Source: Microplitis mediator
Taxonomy: Eukaryota; Arthropoda; Insecta; Hymenoptera; Braconidae
Direction: 5' to 3'
Length of the DNA: 64,000 nt
NCBI RefSeq assembly: GCF_029852145.1
Contig: NC_079974.1
Span: forward strand, 9,532,348 to 9,596,347
Shown: piece by piece, positions 37,626-48,664 of the stretch
Position numbering within the stretch: the stretch's first letter is position 1
How the letters are laid out: each line of letters begins with the position of its first letter
Notes under the pieces: model-generated
The model's database searches: none
What the model saw: the letters and a program-made list of their open reading frames with translations, nothing else
What the model was told of the DNA's origin: nothing
Made by a program: the position numbers and the translations under genes

Positions 37626-37979
37626 TGCATCATAGTGACACCGGGCGATAATCAGAATAGACTTCAGGGCTGCGTTTTTTTGGTAGCGGAACTACATATG
37701 ACTTTCCATTCCGTTGGAAATTCCCCTGCTGGTAAGGAAGATTTAAAGAACTCTGTAGTAACCGGAAGATAATGTGGTAGCAGAGCTTTATATGTTTTAA
37801 TTGAAACATTATCTAGACCCACTGATGATGATGTGAGTCTCGATATCGCTCTTTTAACCGTATCACAATCTAAATTACGAAAATTGAATGTTAATTGACA
37901 TTCATTCATATAGTTACCTATATAATTATAATTCAAAGTATTACTGAAAGTTCCTTGAATGTTTACAAAATGAGCATTT
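37626..37979 (-). pseudogene. LINE ORF2, linker and RT fingers
   Basis: Frame 37936-37664 has FRNLDCDTVKRAISRLTSSS, VGLDNVSIKTYKALLP and LPAGEFPTEWKVI, then with a frame change PLPKKRSPEVYSDYRPVS. These are the standard first RT motifs (GlDgi, P..WK.a...PlpK, dYRPisi). The sequence is cut at 37625 by the hairpin-array insertion. Confidence 0.8.
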
Positions 37980-37990
37980 AATTTATTAAT

Positions 37991-38689
37991 TAATTAATTG
38001 ATGTAACGGGACCTAACTCCACCTCCTCCACGGAAGCCGTTTCCTTGTCCTTTTGGGCATACACGCGCTGCGAAGTCCCATCTCTTCTACCCAGACGACA
38101 CTCTCAGTCGAAACCGAAAGTGGACATTTACCGGGGGTATAATCAAAAATCCCCATTGCGTGTGGTATCTAACCACAGCCACCACGAGTCCTACCTCACT
38201 CGGGCCTCCCATGCCTTCCATCCTAAGAAATAAAGAGACTCTGGCTGAAATGGAGCTCGGAATGGGGCCTTTATGGTACCAATTCCTTGTATTGGTCTAC
38301 AGGCTGTAGATAAATGGTGAGTTGCAGCATAACTCATTACCCTAAAAAGGGTTCCTTCCACATTATCCCACTTGGATCTAGGACGGCAACTATTGAAAGA
38401 TTGCCCTCTACTGTCATCACCAAGTGAATATCATTTGCTAACTATAGCTTGTGATAGTATTGTGTACGGGCTAGTATTCCTTAGAATTTTAAGACAGTCT
38501 GAAGGGCTGGCCTCGCCCGCGCAGAGGTGCCTATTAGCTTCCTGCAACCACGGAGTTGCTACATGTTACAAGGTGCAAAACATGCGGGCACCGCTAACGG
38601 TTAAAGTAATAGTCTCAGAACCCACGTAGAGGGTGGCACTTGCTTTGTCTGACGCCCCCTAGAGGGAGCCAAAACCTCTTCTGAGATAG
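37991..38689 (-). mobile_element. SINE-like / LINE-3'-end element, copy 1 (11-bp TSD)
   Basis: The insert is flanked by AATTTATTAAT at 37980-37990 and 38690-38700, a clean 11-bp target duplication. On the minus strand it ends GGTCCCGTTACATC followed by an ATTA-type tail, so it is a retroposon read leftward. Related copies with the same end are at 48665-48985 and 63130-63480. It has no open frame of note. It may be a non-autonomous element or a 5'-truncated LINE consisting of 3' UTR only. Confidence 0.75.
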
Positions 38690-38700
38690 AATTTATTAAT

Positions 38701-39884
38701 ATCTAGATCGATTGGTACATTATTATCAGCCTTTTTAATTAAGCCTAAGTTTCTGAAATCATTCCAAAGAGCTCTAGAATTCTTCGCTGTTCGAAAACGA
38801 TTATCATAGTAATCCTTTTTAGCAGCTGTTATTCTGTTCTTAATTAATTTACGTAGGTTAATGTATTCCTTATATGCAAATCCTGTCCGTGTAAATATTC
38901 TATATAATTTTGAGCGACGTCGTTGAAGAACTTTTATTTCTTGAGATATCTATGGTGAAGGAGATTTCCTGAATTCTTTAGTTTTTACTGGTGCTACTCA
39001 GTCAATAACAGTACAGATGGAATTATGTAGATACTTATTCATAATATCCAGTGACTCTGTTCAGTAAAACACGGATAGATCTTGATTGTTGAAAGTATTA
39101 TTCAGTTGATCGATATCAATGTTATTCCAGTTCTTGTACTGTATCAACTTTTTACCTTGTCTTGGAACCAAATAATTATATTCAAAAGAAATCAAGTCAC
39201 GATCCGCAAGAAATGGCTCGGATTACTGCCTTGATAACAAAACGCTGTCTAAATCGTTTACCATGCAATAATCAATCCAAAAATGTGAGGTCGCCGTATG
39301 ATGAGTAGGGTTATAACGCACAAAATTTAATCCCAAGCACCCACGAAATTCCTCAAGATCATCTGCTCTCAAACTGTTACTACCAATATCCGTATTAAAA
39401 TCTCCCAACAGCATTATATTATTTTAGTGAGGCATAATGTCATCGAGCTCTTCTTCCAAACATCTAAATTATTAGCGTTTGGTGGCATGAAGACGACACC
39501 TACTAAAATTCTTTGTCTAGTTGTGTGTCAAACTTCCAGTAAAAGATATTCCGGAAGTCTCTTAATAAAAATCTAATTGGATAAGTATTGTACTGAAAGA
39601 TTGTTCCTTATATAAAAAGCCGCCCCGGCACCAACTTTAGTCGTACGGTCATTCTGAAACAGATTGAAAGATGGCAGAGAGAACTGTGTATCAGAAATAT
39701 TAGTGTTAAACCACGTTTCCGTTACAGCTATTATATCGAAGTGATGCGTTCTAAAAAATTCTTTTAAAAGATTATAATTACTATTCATGGATCTTATATT
39801 TATATGGCAGACTTTTAGCGGTTGCTGAGTTACAGAGTAACGATTGCTATCATGAAAACTAGATAATTGGAAAGGAACTGGCAT
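38701..39884 (-). pseudogene. LINE APE-type endonuclease
   Basis: The frame 39884-39573 contains KVCHINIRSMNSNYN, IIAVTETWFN (catalytic Glu) and NDRTTKVGAGAAFYI. The frame 39414-39223 contains LLGDFNTDI (catalytic Asp/Asn) and IDYCMVN. The last catalytic motif, normally S-D-H, reads ADRDLISFEY near 39205, so the histidine is replaced by arginine. Downstream text (39180-38701) has KEYINLRKLIKNRI and NDFRNLG, normal for the endonuclease-RT linker. Stops are present near 39225 and 39060. The enzyme would nick the target DNA to prime reverse transcription. Confidence 0.8.
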
Positions 39885-39887
39885 TAG

Positions 39888-40249
39888 TTATGCTAGAAGA
39901 TGATCAGCATCTTCCAAGCCCGTCGAAGGTAACAACTTCGCTGGTGGTTTGTCAGATGCAACCTGCTGACGAAGCAATCCAGATATTTTGAGGTGGCAGT
40001 TTACTATATTTTTTCTCGATTGCTTGACGTAATTCATAAAGAGCTGGTGGATGGCGACGATGTATACGAATCGAATTGCCTGGATTATTGTTAGTATTGG
40101 GCATAATAGCACTAAGTTGTATATTACTAGTCTTTTATGATCCTGTTATTATAGAATCAACGAGCTCTTTAGAGCAAACCTTAACCAAGATATCTCAAGA
40201 ACTAAATTCCGACTGGTTATTATCATTGTTCCGCTTGCCAATATGTCAG
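39888..40249 (-). pseudogene. LINE ORF1 C-terminal part
   Basis: Minus-strand text RFVYIVAIHQLFMNYVKQSRK...ISGLL fits the C-terminal domain of jockey-like ORF1 proteins (iYvne.l....y.L...a....). Interrupted at 40250 by a solo LTR and continued after it. Confidence 0.5.
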
Positions 40250-40847
40250 TGTTACGTTTTGAGAACTACCCCAAACTAATTAAAAATAAAAATAATTTTT
40301 AATTATTAAATTTAATCCAGGTTTGGCCTCATTGGCGTATCGATAGACCCCCGGTGGGCCTTGGTCGTCGACTATTTGATAAATTATTATTTCATTTAAT
40401 TTTCGCAATTTAATTTATTTTCGATGCCGTTTCCAACTCGAAATAATTTATGATAACAGGTGAATGGATAGGTCATAGTGTAGGTGAAACTATTGGGGTG
40501 CCAATTGGGACCCCAAAATAAGGTTGAATTAATTTAGAATTAATTACGTTTATTAACTGTATAGAGAGCAGAGGATCGAGCTCTATGAGCTCTCTCGAAG
40601 GACTGATTATTTAGTCATTATAAAAATATAATAAAGTCAACAGAGTTGACAAAATGTTGGCGCTGCATCTCAGGTTCTCTGTGAGAGAATCGTCGTGGCC
40701 CAGGTCTCATGCATCGTCATCTGTTTTGACTGCCCGCGAGCCACGGCGACTCTCTTATCGTAACCGATTTCCGTTACATTGCAAAAAATTAATTTATTAA
40801 AAATAATTAATTTAATTTAATCAATAAAATATTACGGGAACGTAACA
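40250..40847. mobile_element. Solo LTR, TGTTACGTTT...GAACGTAACA (TSD TCAG)
   Basis: 598 bp with complementary ends TGTTACGTT and AACGTAACA, flanked by TCAG at 40246-40249 and 40848-40851. The ends and the 4-bp duplication are those of insect gypsy-type LTR elements. It sits inside LINE ORF1. No internal region remains, so an LTR-LTR recombination event is the likely origin. Confidence 0.85.
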
Positions 40848-40851
40848 TCAG

Positions 40852-41470
40852 ATTCCACATTTGATTTTTCAAGCGTGACATTCAGATGTTTTGAAATACT
40901 TAAAACAACGTCGATTAAGTCCTCGTCATGACGTTCAGGAATTCCTGTTATAGAAAGCTCATCCGACAAAGTCTGTGATTCCAATTGAAGTGTTCTTGCC
41001 TCGAAGTTATTGTTACTAATTGCATTTGACAATAACTCGACCTTTTCAATAACCTTATTGTAACACTCATCATTCTTAGTGTCATGTTTCTCCAAAGCAC
41101 ATACTCTTTTAGTAAGGTCTGCGCAAGACTACTTCAGTTTATTCTGGGAAATTTTCATACTATCAATTTTGTCATGCATATTCTTTAATGACACCTCTAC
41201 TTGATCAAGCTTATCAAATTTGTCCAGTTTCGAAAGTTTATCCTGCAGAGATTGTAGTAATGCAATCGTACTAGTTTCTGCACACACTGGACATTTATTT
41301 TCAATGAATCGAAATATTTCCGTAACTTCATTAATGCGATATTTAATTTTGGCATTGTGTGTATGGGATTTATGTTTACAAGTACTATTAGTTTTGATAC
41401 CATAAGCCACGTCTGCAATATCTTAACAACACAAAACACAATACATACTGATAAGATAGTCTTCACTAGC
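40852..41470 (-). pseudogene. LINE ORF1, coiled-coil and RRM-like region
   Basis: Minus-strand frames 41410-41129 and 41095-40852 give a stretch with CKHKSHTHNAKIKYR and CPVCAETST (Cys/His residues), a heptad-like part LQDKLSKLDKFDKLDQVEVS, then ELSITGIPERHDEDLIDVV, which is the start of the RRM-like domain of LINE ORF1 (the xLxIxGIPE motif). ORF1 protein binds LINE RNA and forms trimers. A stop separates the frames near 41129. Confidence 0.65.
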
Positions 41471-41755
41471 TATATTAAATTTATCTGAGAGATGGCACCA
41501 CTTATTATACTGATGCACCAACAATTCTATCAATGACAAACTGACCTCATGGATTGTCTAGCAATTATTATTAATAATAACACTATTGTTGAACGATTCC
41601 CAATGACAATTTATTGGTCAGTCGAAAAAGAAAATTTTTCAATACAAACTGAAGCTAGACATCAATTAGCATATGAAACTAATGACGAAAAACCAAACTT
41701 AAAAGATACACTAATAATAAATACCGTGCACTCTACAATATACACTATGTACTAG

Positions 41756-42525
41756 CGATTGCTCTAGAATCACTATGGAGGAAAAAATAAACATGTTGCT
41801 AGACATTCCTTATAATAATAGTGTTAACATTCAAAACATCTCTCAGAGTCTCGCCAGTCATACTAATGACATTAAATTACTAATGGATGGTTTAAATAAA
41901 AACAATTCTGAAGTAAAACTATTATCTGATAGCCTAAATTCGATCAAGGTAGCAATTGACGAAGTCTCTACAGCTCAATCATCATCTGCGGAGCAGGTTA
42001 TCAAGCTTACAGAGATTGTGAGTATAAATTCTCAAAAATTTAATGATAGTGCGGCTTCTATTGCCAAACTCCAAACTGCCTTAGATGTCATTGATCCTAG
42101 ATCTTCAACCTCTGGTGTTCATCCTTTCTGTCCAACATCTGAACTGATAATATCGGGAATTCCTGAGCAAGTGGCTTCGAAATTATCACCGTCTGAAATT
42201 GCTCTTCAAGTCTTCATCAAGTTAAATTTTCCGAATCTCCATAATGATATCTCAAGTGTACGTGAATTGAAAACCAAGAGGCCTACGAATACTAAACCGT
42301 TCTTACACTCATGCATGTTAAATTTAAAATCCTCTTAAATTCGTGATTATATTATTGATGCTAAACGTCAAGCTCAGAAAATAGTGGTTAGAGATATTTT
42401 CTTGGGTCTTGTCGATGTTTTATTTGGAGGTGCCATTTACATAAATAAATTTCTACCGGGTGACATCTATAAATTATTGAGTCAGACAAAAATCAGAGCT
42501 GAAGTACAAAAATGGACATATATAT
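41756..42525 (+). pseudogene. LINE ORF1, remainder of the split target element
   Basis: The frame from 41775 begins MEEKINMLLDIPYN, repeats the text at 34815-34857, and continues through a coiled-coil-like part (HTNDIKLLMDGLNKNNSEVK) to ELIISGIPEQVASKLSPSEI. After a stop at 42338 the frame continues with DYIIDAKRQAQKIVV and AIYINKFLPGDIYKLLSQ, the normal ORF1 C-terminus. It belongs to a jockey-like LINE similar to the one inserted into it, but on the opposite strand. Confidence 0.7.
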
Positions 42526-43103
42526 AGGTGTAGAAATAATCCGCTAGAGGGCTACAATATACGTATTTAAATTTTTCACTTAATTTATTTATTGCTATTT
42601 TTGTAATTGTGCATTAATTAATTGTTCAAACGACTAAATACTATACTTAGTATAGTGTTCTCAGTCACAAAGTTAACAAATTACAAAACTGCAAGTTTTT
42701 TACTTCTGGTAGAAATGCCACCGAAATACGTATGTGGTACGTGTAACCTAAAAGTAAGAGAAAATTCCCCAAGCATTTGTTATGTCCAAATAATTTTTTT
42801 TTATTTTATATGTTAATAATTATTTAAAATAATTATTTCTGAGCTCCTCTTTAAAAAGCGCGTGAAAACGCAGCGTCAGCTTTTTCACCTTTTTTATGCG
42901 GCAAAGAATAGTGGGAAGACACCTGCAATAAGTTTAACGAATAAATAATTAACTGTCGTCACTTTCCACCAATGACAATGATTATAAATTCCCCATCAAA
43001 TCACCAACTAAAGTTTATAAAAAGCCTGAGCAACCATAGCTCAGGGCTAGTCGGTTTATAAAACTTACGGTCCGCGAATATTCGAACGTCGAAATTTCGT
43101 GTA

Positions 43104-43358
43104 CTCTTATTGCAGGAATCCGCCCTAGGCGTTGAAAAGTCAATAAGAGGATTTTCAATAATTTTTAACTTAAACCCTATTGCAGGAATCCGCATCTGCG
43201 TCGAAAAGTCAATAGGGCACTTCTTAAATAATCTAGGCTGATTCATATTGCAGGAATCCGCATCTGCGTCGAAAAGTCAATAAGAAATAGTCAAAGATTG
43301 CTAAATTCTATTAACCTTACTGCAGGAATCCGCCCTAGGCGTCGAAAAGTCAGTAAGG
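43104..43358 (+). repeat. Four tandem stem-loops with covarying outer stems
   Basis: Four units start at about 43104, 43174, 43242 and 43314 (spacing 68-72 bp). Outer stems: CTCTTATTG/CAATAAGAG, CCCTATTG/CAATAGGG, TTCATATTG/CAATAAGAA (one A-A mismatch), CCTTACTG/CAGTAAGG. All enclose CAGGAATCCGC, a short inner hairpin (CGCC/GGCG or CGCA/TGCG) and a 3' strand GTCGAAAAGT (GTTGAAAAGT in copy 1). The inner hairpin covaries too. Spacers between units are unrelated, so selection acts on the folded unit. It lies upstream of a LINE ORF1 (44060 on), possibly in its 5' leader. The core does not match the hammerhead ribozyme consensus. Confidence 0.8.
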
Positions 43359-44059
43359 GATTTAAATTTTATATTACAAATCCTCAAATATTGATGTAAA
43401 ATTCGATCTGACGCAACTGTAGTAATCGTTCGTCTAGTACAATATTTGTCGGATTTATGAAAACCATCCGGTACGATCGAACCAGTGACGCAAATCACGT
43501 GAATTTGCGATTCCATCTCGTGCCGAGTTAATTTGCGCATAAAACCACTTTTCGGGTGTGAAAAAGGACGCATTAAATATATATTAAAATCTTATAAAAA
43601 TATCTGTTAAGGATAAATAATCCTATAACATAAATTAAATATAAAGTTGTGAAAAACTAGAGTGAACAAGTGACGTTCAGTAAAAACGTTGTAATTTGAA
43701 ATAATTAATAAAAGATCAAGTTCATCACTCCAACCTCGCGGTTTTCATTCGAAAGTAGTACATAAGATATCATCCTACCAACCCAGCCGCACCTATTCTA
43801 CCAACCCTACAGGAAAGTCGAGTGAGCTGTTTAGTTCTGGAGGGATAATAGCTGCCGCACTAGAAGAATTGACATCGAAAGGTAGGTGAAAGAACTGTTT
43901 TTCTATCATCATAAAATACTTTTGGCTTAAACAAGAGCACCAGTCTCTTCGGAGACGTTTGGGTTCTTAATTCTCGAAAAGATCCACTATAAATAATAAA
44001 TTATAGGAAGATAATTTCTTCCTCGTATTCTTTATTGTTGTCCGCACCCTCCAACCCGC

Positions 44060-44706
44060 TTGCCCAAAATTACTATCGCTACCAAAGGGAAAAATCCTGG
44101 ATAAATAATTTAAAACTAAGCGGCGGACATAACACATTCTATGCACGGGATGTCGTACATGGATTCATGCTAAATGCACTGGGCTATCAACCGATGATTT
44201 CAACATTTTGGCCAAAAAAGTGAAAACGGAAGGATTAACCTGGAAATGTAACGCGTGTGTATGTGAGGTCAGTGTAATAACAGCGGATGACCTTGACGAC
44301 AATTGTGATAGTGATACCATCACCATGAATAAACTCGAACAGTTGTTTGAAAGTCATATGAAAAGTTTCTCCAAGAATATCGAAGCCACATTCAACCGCT
44401 GTAAATCTGCTATTGAAGAGAATGTGGCCGACATAAAAAAGAGGTAACAAAATTTTCTAAACAAAATAGTTTGATTGCTGATAAATATGCCCGGCTTGAT
44501 AGTAGGTTAACCTCAGTAGAAGATAAACTTAAGGCATATCCCAGTACTTTGGTCTTCGGTGATGAATTCATTGCTGAGATCAATCAGCGTAAAAAACGTG
44601 AGTCAAATGAGGTCATACTTAACATCAGTGAATCCAAAAAAGTTGTTGGAAAAGACCGCCTCGACGATAACAGGGCCCAAGTTCTCATTAGGTCCAATCT
44701 AATATA
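44060..44706 (+). pseudogene. LINE ORF1 with PHD-like end and coiled coil
   Basis: Text DDFNILAKKVKTEGLTWKCNAC (44192 on) is the C-terminal half of a PHD-like finger of the kind that opens ORF1 in some insect jockey-like LINEs. It is followed by an acidic stretch, MNKLEQLFESHMKSFSKNIE and, after a frameshift at about 44447, YARLDSRLTSVEDKL, EINQRKKRESNEVILNISES. The RESNEVIL text matches the start of the ORF1 RRM-like domain. Stops at 44447 and 44706. Confidence 0.6.
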
Positions 44707-44766
44707 AACGAATTCTGAAAATTCGTCAGGAATAAAAGAAGAAATAATAGCGATATACCATCAACT

Positions 44767-45852
44767 ATGACCTGGAATAAATTATCAGCTGTTACAGGTA
44801 ATGACATTAGCAATCTTTTCGCTTCGTATTTTGAAAGTGTATACCCTCCAAATACTCATCAACATAGACACTCCTCTGACTACGTTTCAGTTGATCCTAT
44901 TTCAACCCTGGACTGTTTTGAAATTGATTCTGCTGATGTGTATAAATCCTTATTATCCCTGAATCTAAAGAAAGGCACTGGACCGGATGGACTACCTAAT
45001 ATCTTCCTCAAGTAGTGTGCAGGTAGTCTCTGTGAACCTCTTGTACATATATTTAGTGTTTCACAGCAACAAGGAGTTTTTCCTACTGACTGGAAAATAT
45101 CATATATCAGCCCAATACATCAGGATGGACCAAGAACTGAAGATGATAATTATAGGTCTATTTGTATACAATCTGCGCTAGCCAAGCTGTTTGAAAAATT
45201 AATTTTACCACAACTCACGTCCTTCTTCGCTAATATCTTAACTAGCAAACAACATGGATACATCGGTGGAAGATCCACTACGTCAAACCTTTTTACTTGT
45301 GTTAATCACTTACTAAATGAGTTAAATGTTGGTCATAAAGTCCATGCTGTGTGTACAGACTTCAGCAAAGCCTTCGATAGGGTTAACCATGACATTATCT
45401 TCAGCAAACTTAGTGTATATGATATACGGGGCAATGCCTTATGCTGGCTTCGATCATACTTAACTGATAGACAACTCCAGGTACGTGTAGATGGACATCT
45501 ATCTGCTGATGATTTGAAAATTTACAGAGCTATAGAGAACGATTTTGACATCCTAGTACTCCAACAAGACTTAGATAAGTTATCATTATGGTGTCGTAAA
45601 AACAGACTGGGCCTAAAGATAAAAAAGTGTGCGATCGTAGCGTTCTCGCGTTTACATACCAGTACACCAACTAACTACAAGCTTGATGGCGTCACAGTTC
45701 AAGAAGTAAAGTCCATTAAGGATCTGGGAGTCATAATAGATAATAACCTAAGGTTCATTCAACATATTAACAAAATTGTTCTTCGCGCTCTTAAGGTACT
45801 GAGCTTTATTAACAGGTCTAGTAAGGATTTTCAAATCCCAACTCGTTACTAA
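44767..45852 (+). pseudogene. Jockey-like LINE reverse transcriptase with internal deletion
   Basis: LLSLNLKKGTGPDGLPNIFLK, then DWKISYISPIHQDGPRTEDD and NYRSICIQSALAKLFEK (frameshifts at about 45015), HGYIGGRSTTSNLF, CTDFSKAFDRVNHDI (first catalytic Asp) and WLRSYLTDRQLQVRVDGH. The text then jumps directly to LSADDLKIYRAIEN, so the GVPQGS.LGPLLF segment that normally precedes the A-D-D box is deleted at about 45498. The thumb continues with LSLWCRKNRLGLKIKKC and VKSIKDLGVIIDNNL to 45852. The enzyme could not be active without the missing motif. Confidence 0.8.
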
Positions 45853-46640
45853 GACTCTATCAATCTCTTGTCTTACCGATCCTGGAATACAATACCGTAA
45901 TTTAATCCCCATACACTGATTCTGTAATAAAACGGATTGACGGAATACAGTAGAAATTCGCAAGACAATAGCATATCGATATGGACCATTTGGTCACGTC
46001 AACTCATCGGAAGATGTCTGAGTTAATGAGATAACTGATACTCCTGATATTAGTAGCTGCTTCAAACTAATACCCACAGGTCTACCACGGAGGCGAACTC
46101 GGAAGATGATGGTGATGATAAGGGTGGCGCCCTTCATTCTTTCTGGATAAATGATGATGCTATCATTGATGGCGACATCATTTCCCTTGAAGATAAAGGA
46201 GTCTACCATCTCATGTCATCATCAGGGTTTGAGTCCAACCGAGCGCGTCCCCGGGTGGTGGATAGGGGAACGGCCCATACGACTACTCCTGTCGATATTA
46301 TTTTTGATGACTTTCGCGTGGAGGAAAGTTTAGGTTAGTGAGTTCTATAGAGGGTTATTACCGGCTTAACGACTGGTGTGCGACCTGAAAAAAACTCACC
46401 GCGGACCACTCAGGAGAAGCTAAACTCCTTAAAAACAACGACGAGCGTGATGGTTAAGGCGTTGAATTGATATTATGATGGACACTCAGATTAATGACAA
46501 TTCGTTTACGGGGCAGGGAAGGGACACCCCAGCCGTGGCAGCGTCAGGTGAGTTAGCAGCACCTGCTCGGTTGACTGCATCCAGTGACTGCTCGACACCC
46601 TTGGTGGACCACTTGGCCAAGGGAGCAGCTAACGCTGACA

Positions 46641-47979
46641 CTAGGGCGATTCATTTCCGCAAAAGTTTTTAGGTAGATTTCTTTAGAAATCGGACTATTG
46701 CAATGGGTCTCATGATCAAATTATGAAAGGGTGACACGACCGATGATCCGAGGACAATTAATCCGCGACAATTAATCCGCAACAATTGATCCTTGCGACG
46801 ATTGACCCGTCGATAAAATGCGTGTAACATGAAAAATTACACCCTTTTTTGACTAATTTGTGTGTGAGTATATTTTTTATGTTACACGCACACAAAATTA
46901 GTGAAAAAAGGGCGTAATTTTTCATGTTACACGCATTTTATCGACGGATCAATCGTCGCAAGGATCAATTTTCGCGGATCATATGTCTTTGGGTCATTTG
47001 TTACGTAACCTTATGAAAGAATTTTGCCACCATATATCTTATTTTCCCTAGTAGAGTCAAAGAATACCATCCACTCAAAAGTTTATATATGTATGTATGT
47101 ATGTGTTGCCATTTGATTCAAATATTTCCCATTTAAAATACACGTAAATTAAATTACTTTATTTTTAACTTTTTAATACTCAGCTGCGTTTTGTGATATC
47201 AAGGTGATTTTGGTCGCAAATTGTAGGGCATTTAGTGTTCTTCAAAAGTGCCTATAGTTACTTAGCTGTTATTCCAGCTGTTTCACTTGTGTCCGTTGCG
47301 GAACTCATTTTTCCTATGAACTTTATTGGCTTGCAGAACGTAAACCAATGAAAGTACACTAAAAATGTTAATGGAAATTTTATAGGAAATTTCATTTTCT
47401 TGAAAAAGAGTCTTATGAGTCAAGTAGCTAAAGTCCATAGTTTCCGAGTTATAATCATTGTAATAATTTGAAAAATAAATGATCAATTATAATTTTTTTT
47501 TATATTACATTTTTCAAATTATTAAAATTACTATAACTCGGAAACTATGGACTTTAGCTACTTGACTCATAGGACTTTTCTTGAAAGGAATAAAATTTTT
47601 AGTGTACTTTCATTGGTTTACGTTCTGCAAGCCAATAAAGGCCAATTTCATAGGAAAAATGAGTTCCACAACGGACACAAGTGAAACAGCTGGAATTGCA
47701 GCTAAGTAACTATATGCACTTTTGAAGAACACCAAATGCCCTACAATTTGCGACCTCAACCGCCTTGATATCATGAAACGCAGCTGAGTATTAGAAAGTT
47801 AAAAAAAAAGTGATTCAATTTACGTGTATTTTAAATGGGAAATCTTTGAAATCAAATGGCAAGTACTTAGCATTGGAATTAAGAGCTCATGTTATGTGAG
47901 AATTTTGTTTTTTCGATGTAGATTGAGATTTTGCTTGAGGACTTAAAAAAAAAACTTTTGCGGAAATGAATCACCCTAG
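46641..47979. mobile_element. Foldback element 8, carrying an inner palindrome
   Basis: Tips CTAGGGCGATTCATTTCCGC and its complement ending CACCCTAG (47979). The inner arms pair from 47107 (GCCATTTGATTC) to about 47862. The motif CCCATTTAAAATACACG starts at 47128 and its complement ends at 47839, 140 bp from the right tip. On the left the same distance is enlarged because a separate palindrome (46785-46973) and about 100 bp more lie in between. Confidence 0.75.
46785..46973. mobile_element. Small palindromic element inside foldback 8
   Basis: ATTGATCCTTGCGACGATTG and its complement pair across a centre near 46870, with an inner stem around ATGCGTGTAACATGAAAAAT. Direct variants of GACAATTAATCCGCGAC precede it (about 46757-46790). 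It looks like an independent foldback or MITE nested in the left arm. Confidence 0.65.
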
Positions 47980-48664
47980 TCGACACGTCAAGTGAAGGCC
48001 AGGTTATAGCTCCTGGAATTCTAGTGATGGAGAGTCTTGCAATGAGAGATGCGGCAATCTCAGGGGGGACTCTGGCCTCCAGGAATTGCAAGAGGTCCTG
48101 AAGGAGACCCTTCGGATGATCGTGAAGAAGAGGACCGTGGCTACCGAGGTGACTACGGGAGTGAAAGAAGCATCGCTTATTCTGACGCAGCTTCTTACTC
48201 ACCGCAAGACCTTGAAAGACACTCGAAGGAAGGTTGCGATGGCTGAGATCAAGGAGCGAGAGCGCCTCACCAAGGAGTTAAAACAGTCTGAACAACTTCG
48301 GAAGGAGGCGACTCAAACGAAAACTCCAAAGAATCAGAGGAAGATACCTCCACAGAATGAGAGAGAACACTTCAGACCACCAAAAGGACCTGAAGAGTCC
48401 GTCATTCATTCCGACTCTGGGGTCACGGCCAGAGATAACACTTCCTGCGGCAGTGAGGCCCCAAAAGGGAATCGCCCTTTTTCGTCACCCGAGGAAGGAG
48501 AAAGGGACCAAAAGAAGAAGAAGAAAAGGGAAACTGTGATCCTCAATCAAGACGAGGCTCCCTTCACTACGGTGGAATTTAAGCGGAAAAAGAAGAAACG
48601 GCGAAAAAAGGAAAAGGCGGCAGCAGCAGGAATCAGTGGAGAGAAGGAACCGGGACGATTAATT

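Larger units (their letters stand above)
34861..41755 (-). mobile_element. Jockey-like LINE, full-length frame split by three insertions
   Basis: Read leftward: ORF1 (41470-39888), endonuclease (39884-38701), RT (37979-35900), C-terminal domain (to 35087), a 3' UTR and a (TATC)n tail at 34861-34882. Three younger insertions interrupt it: about 36413-37625 (hairpin-array element), 37991-38689 (SINE-like, 11-bp TSD) and 40250-40847 (solo LTR, TSD TCAG). It is itself inserted in the ORF1 of another LINE, with a duplication of about 57 bp (34801-34857 and 41756-41814, a few mismatches). A target duplication that long is unusual but possible for non-LTR elements. Confidence 0.75.

Noticed and set aside
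43104..43358. Hammerhead ribozyme in the four stem-loops (GAAA after a stem)
   Set aside because: The CUGANGA box is absent (CAGGAA instead) and there is no proper cleavage-site arrangement.
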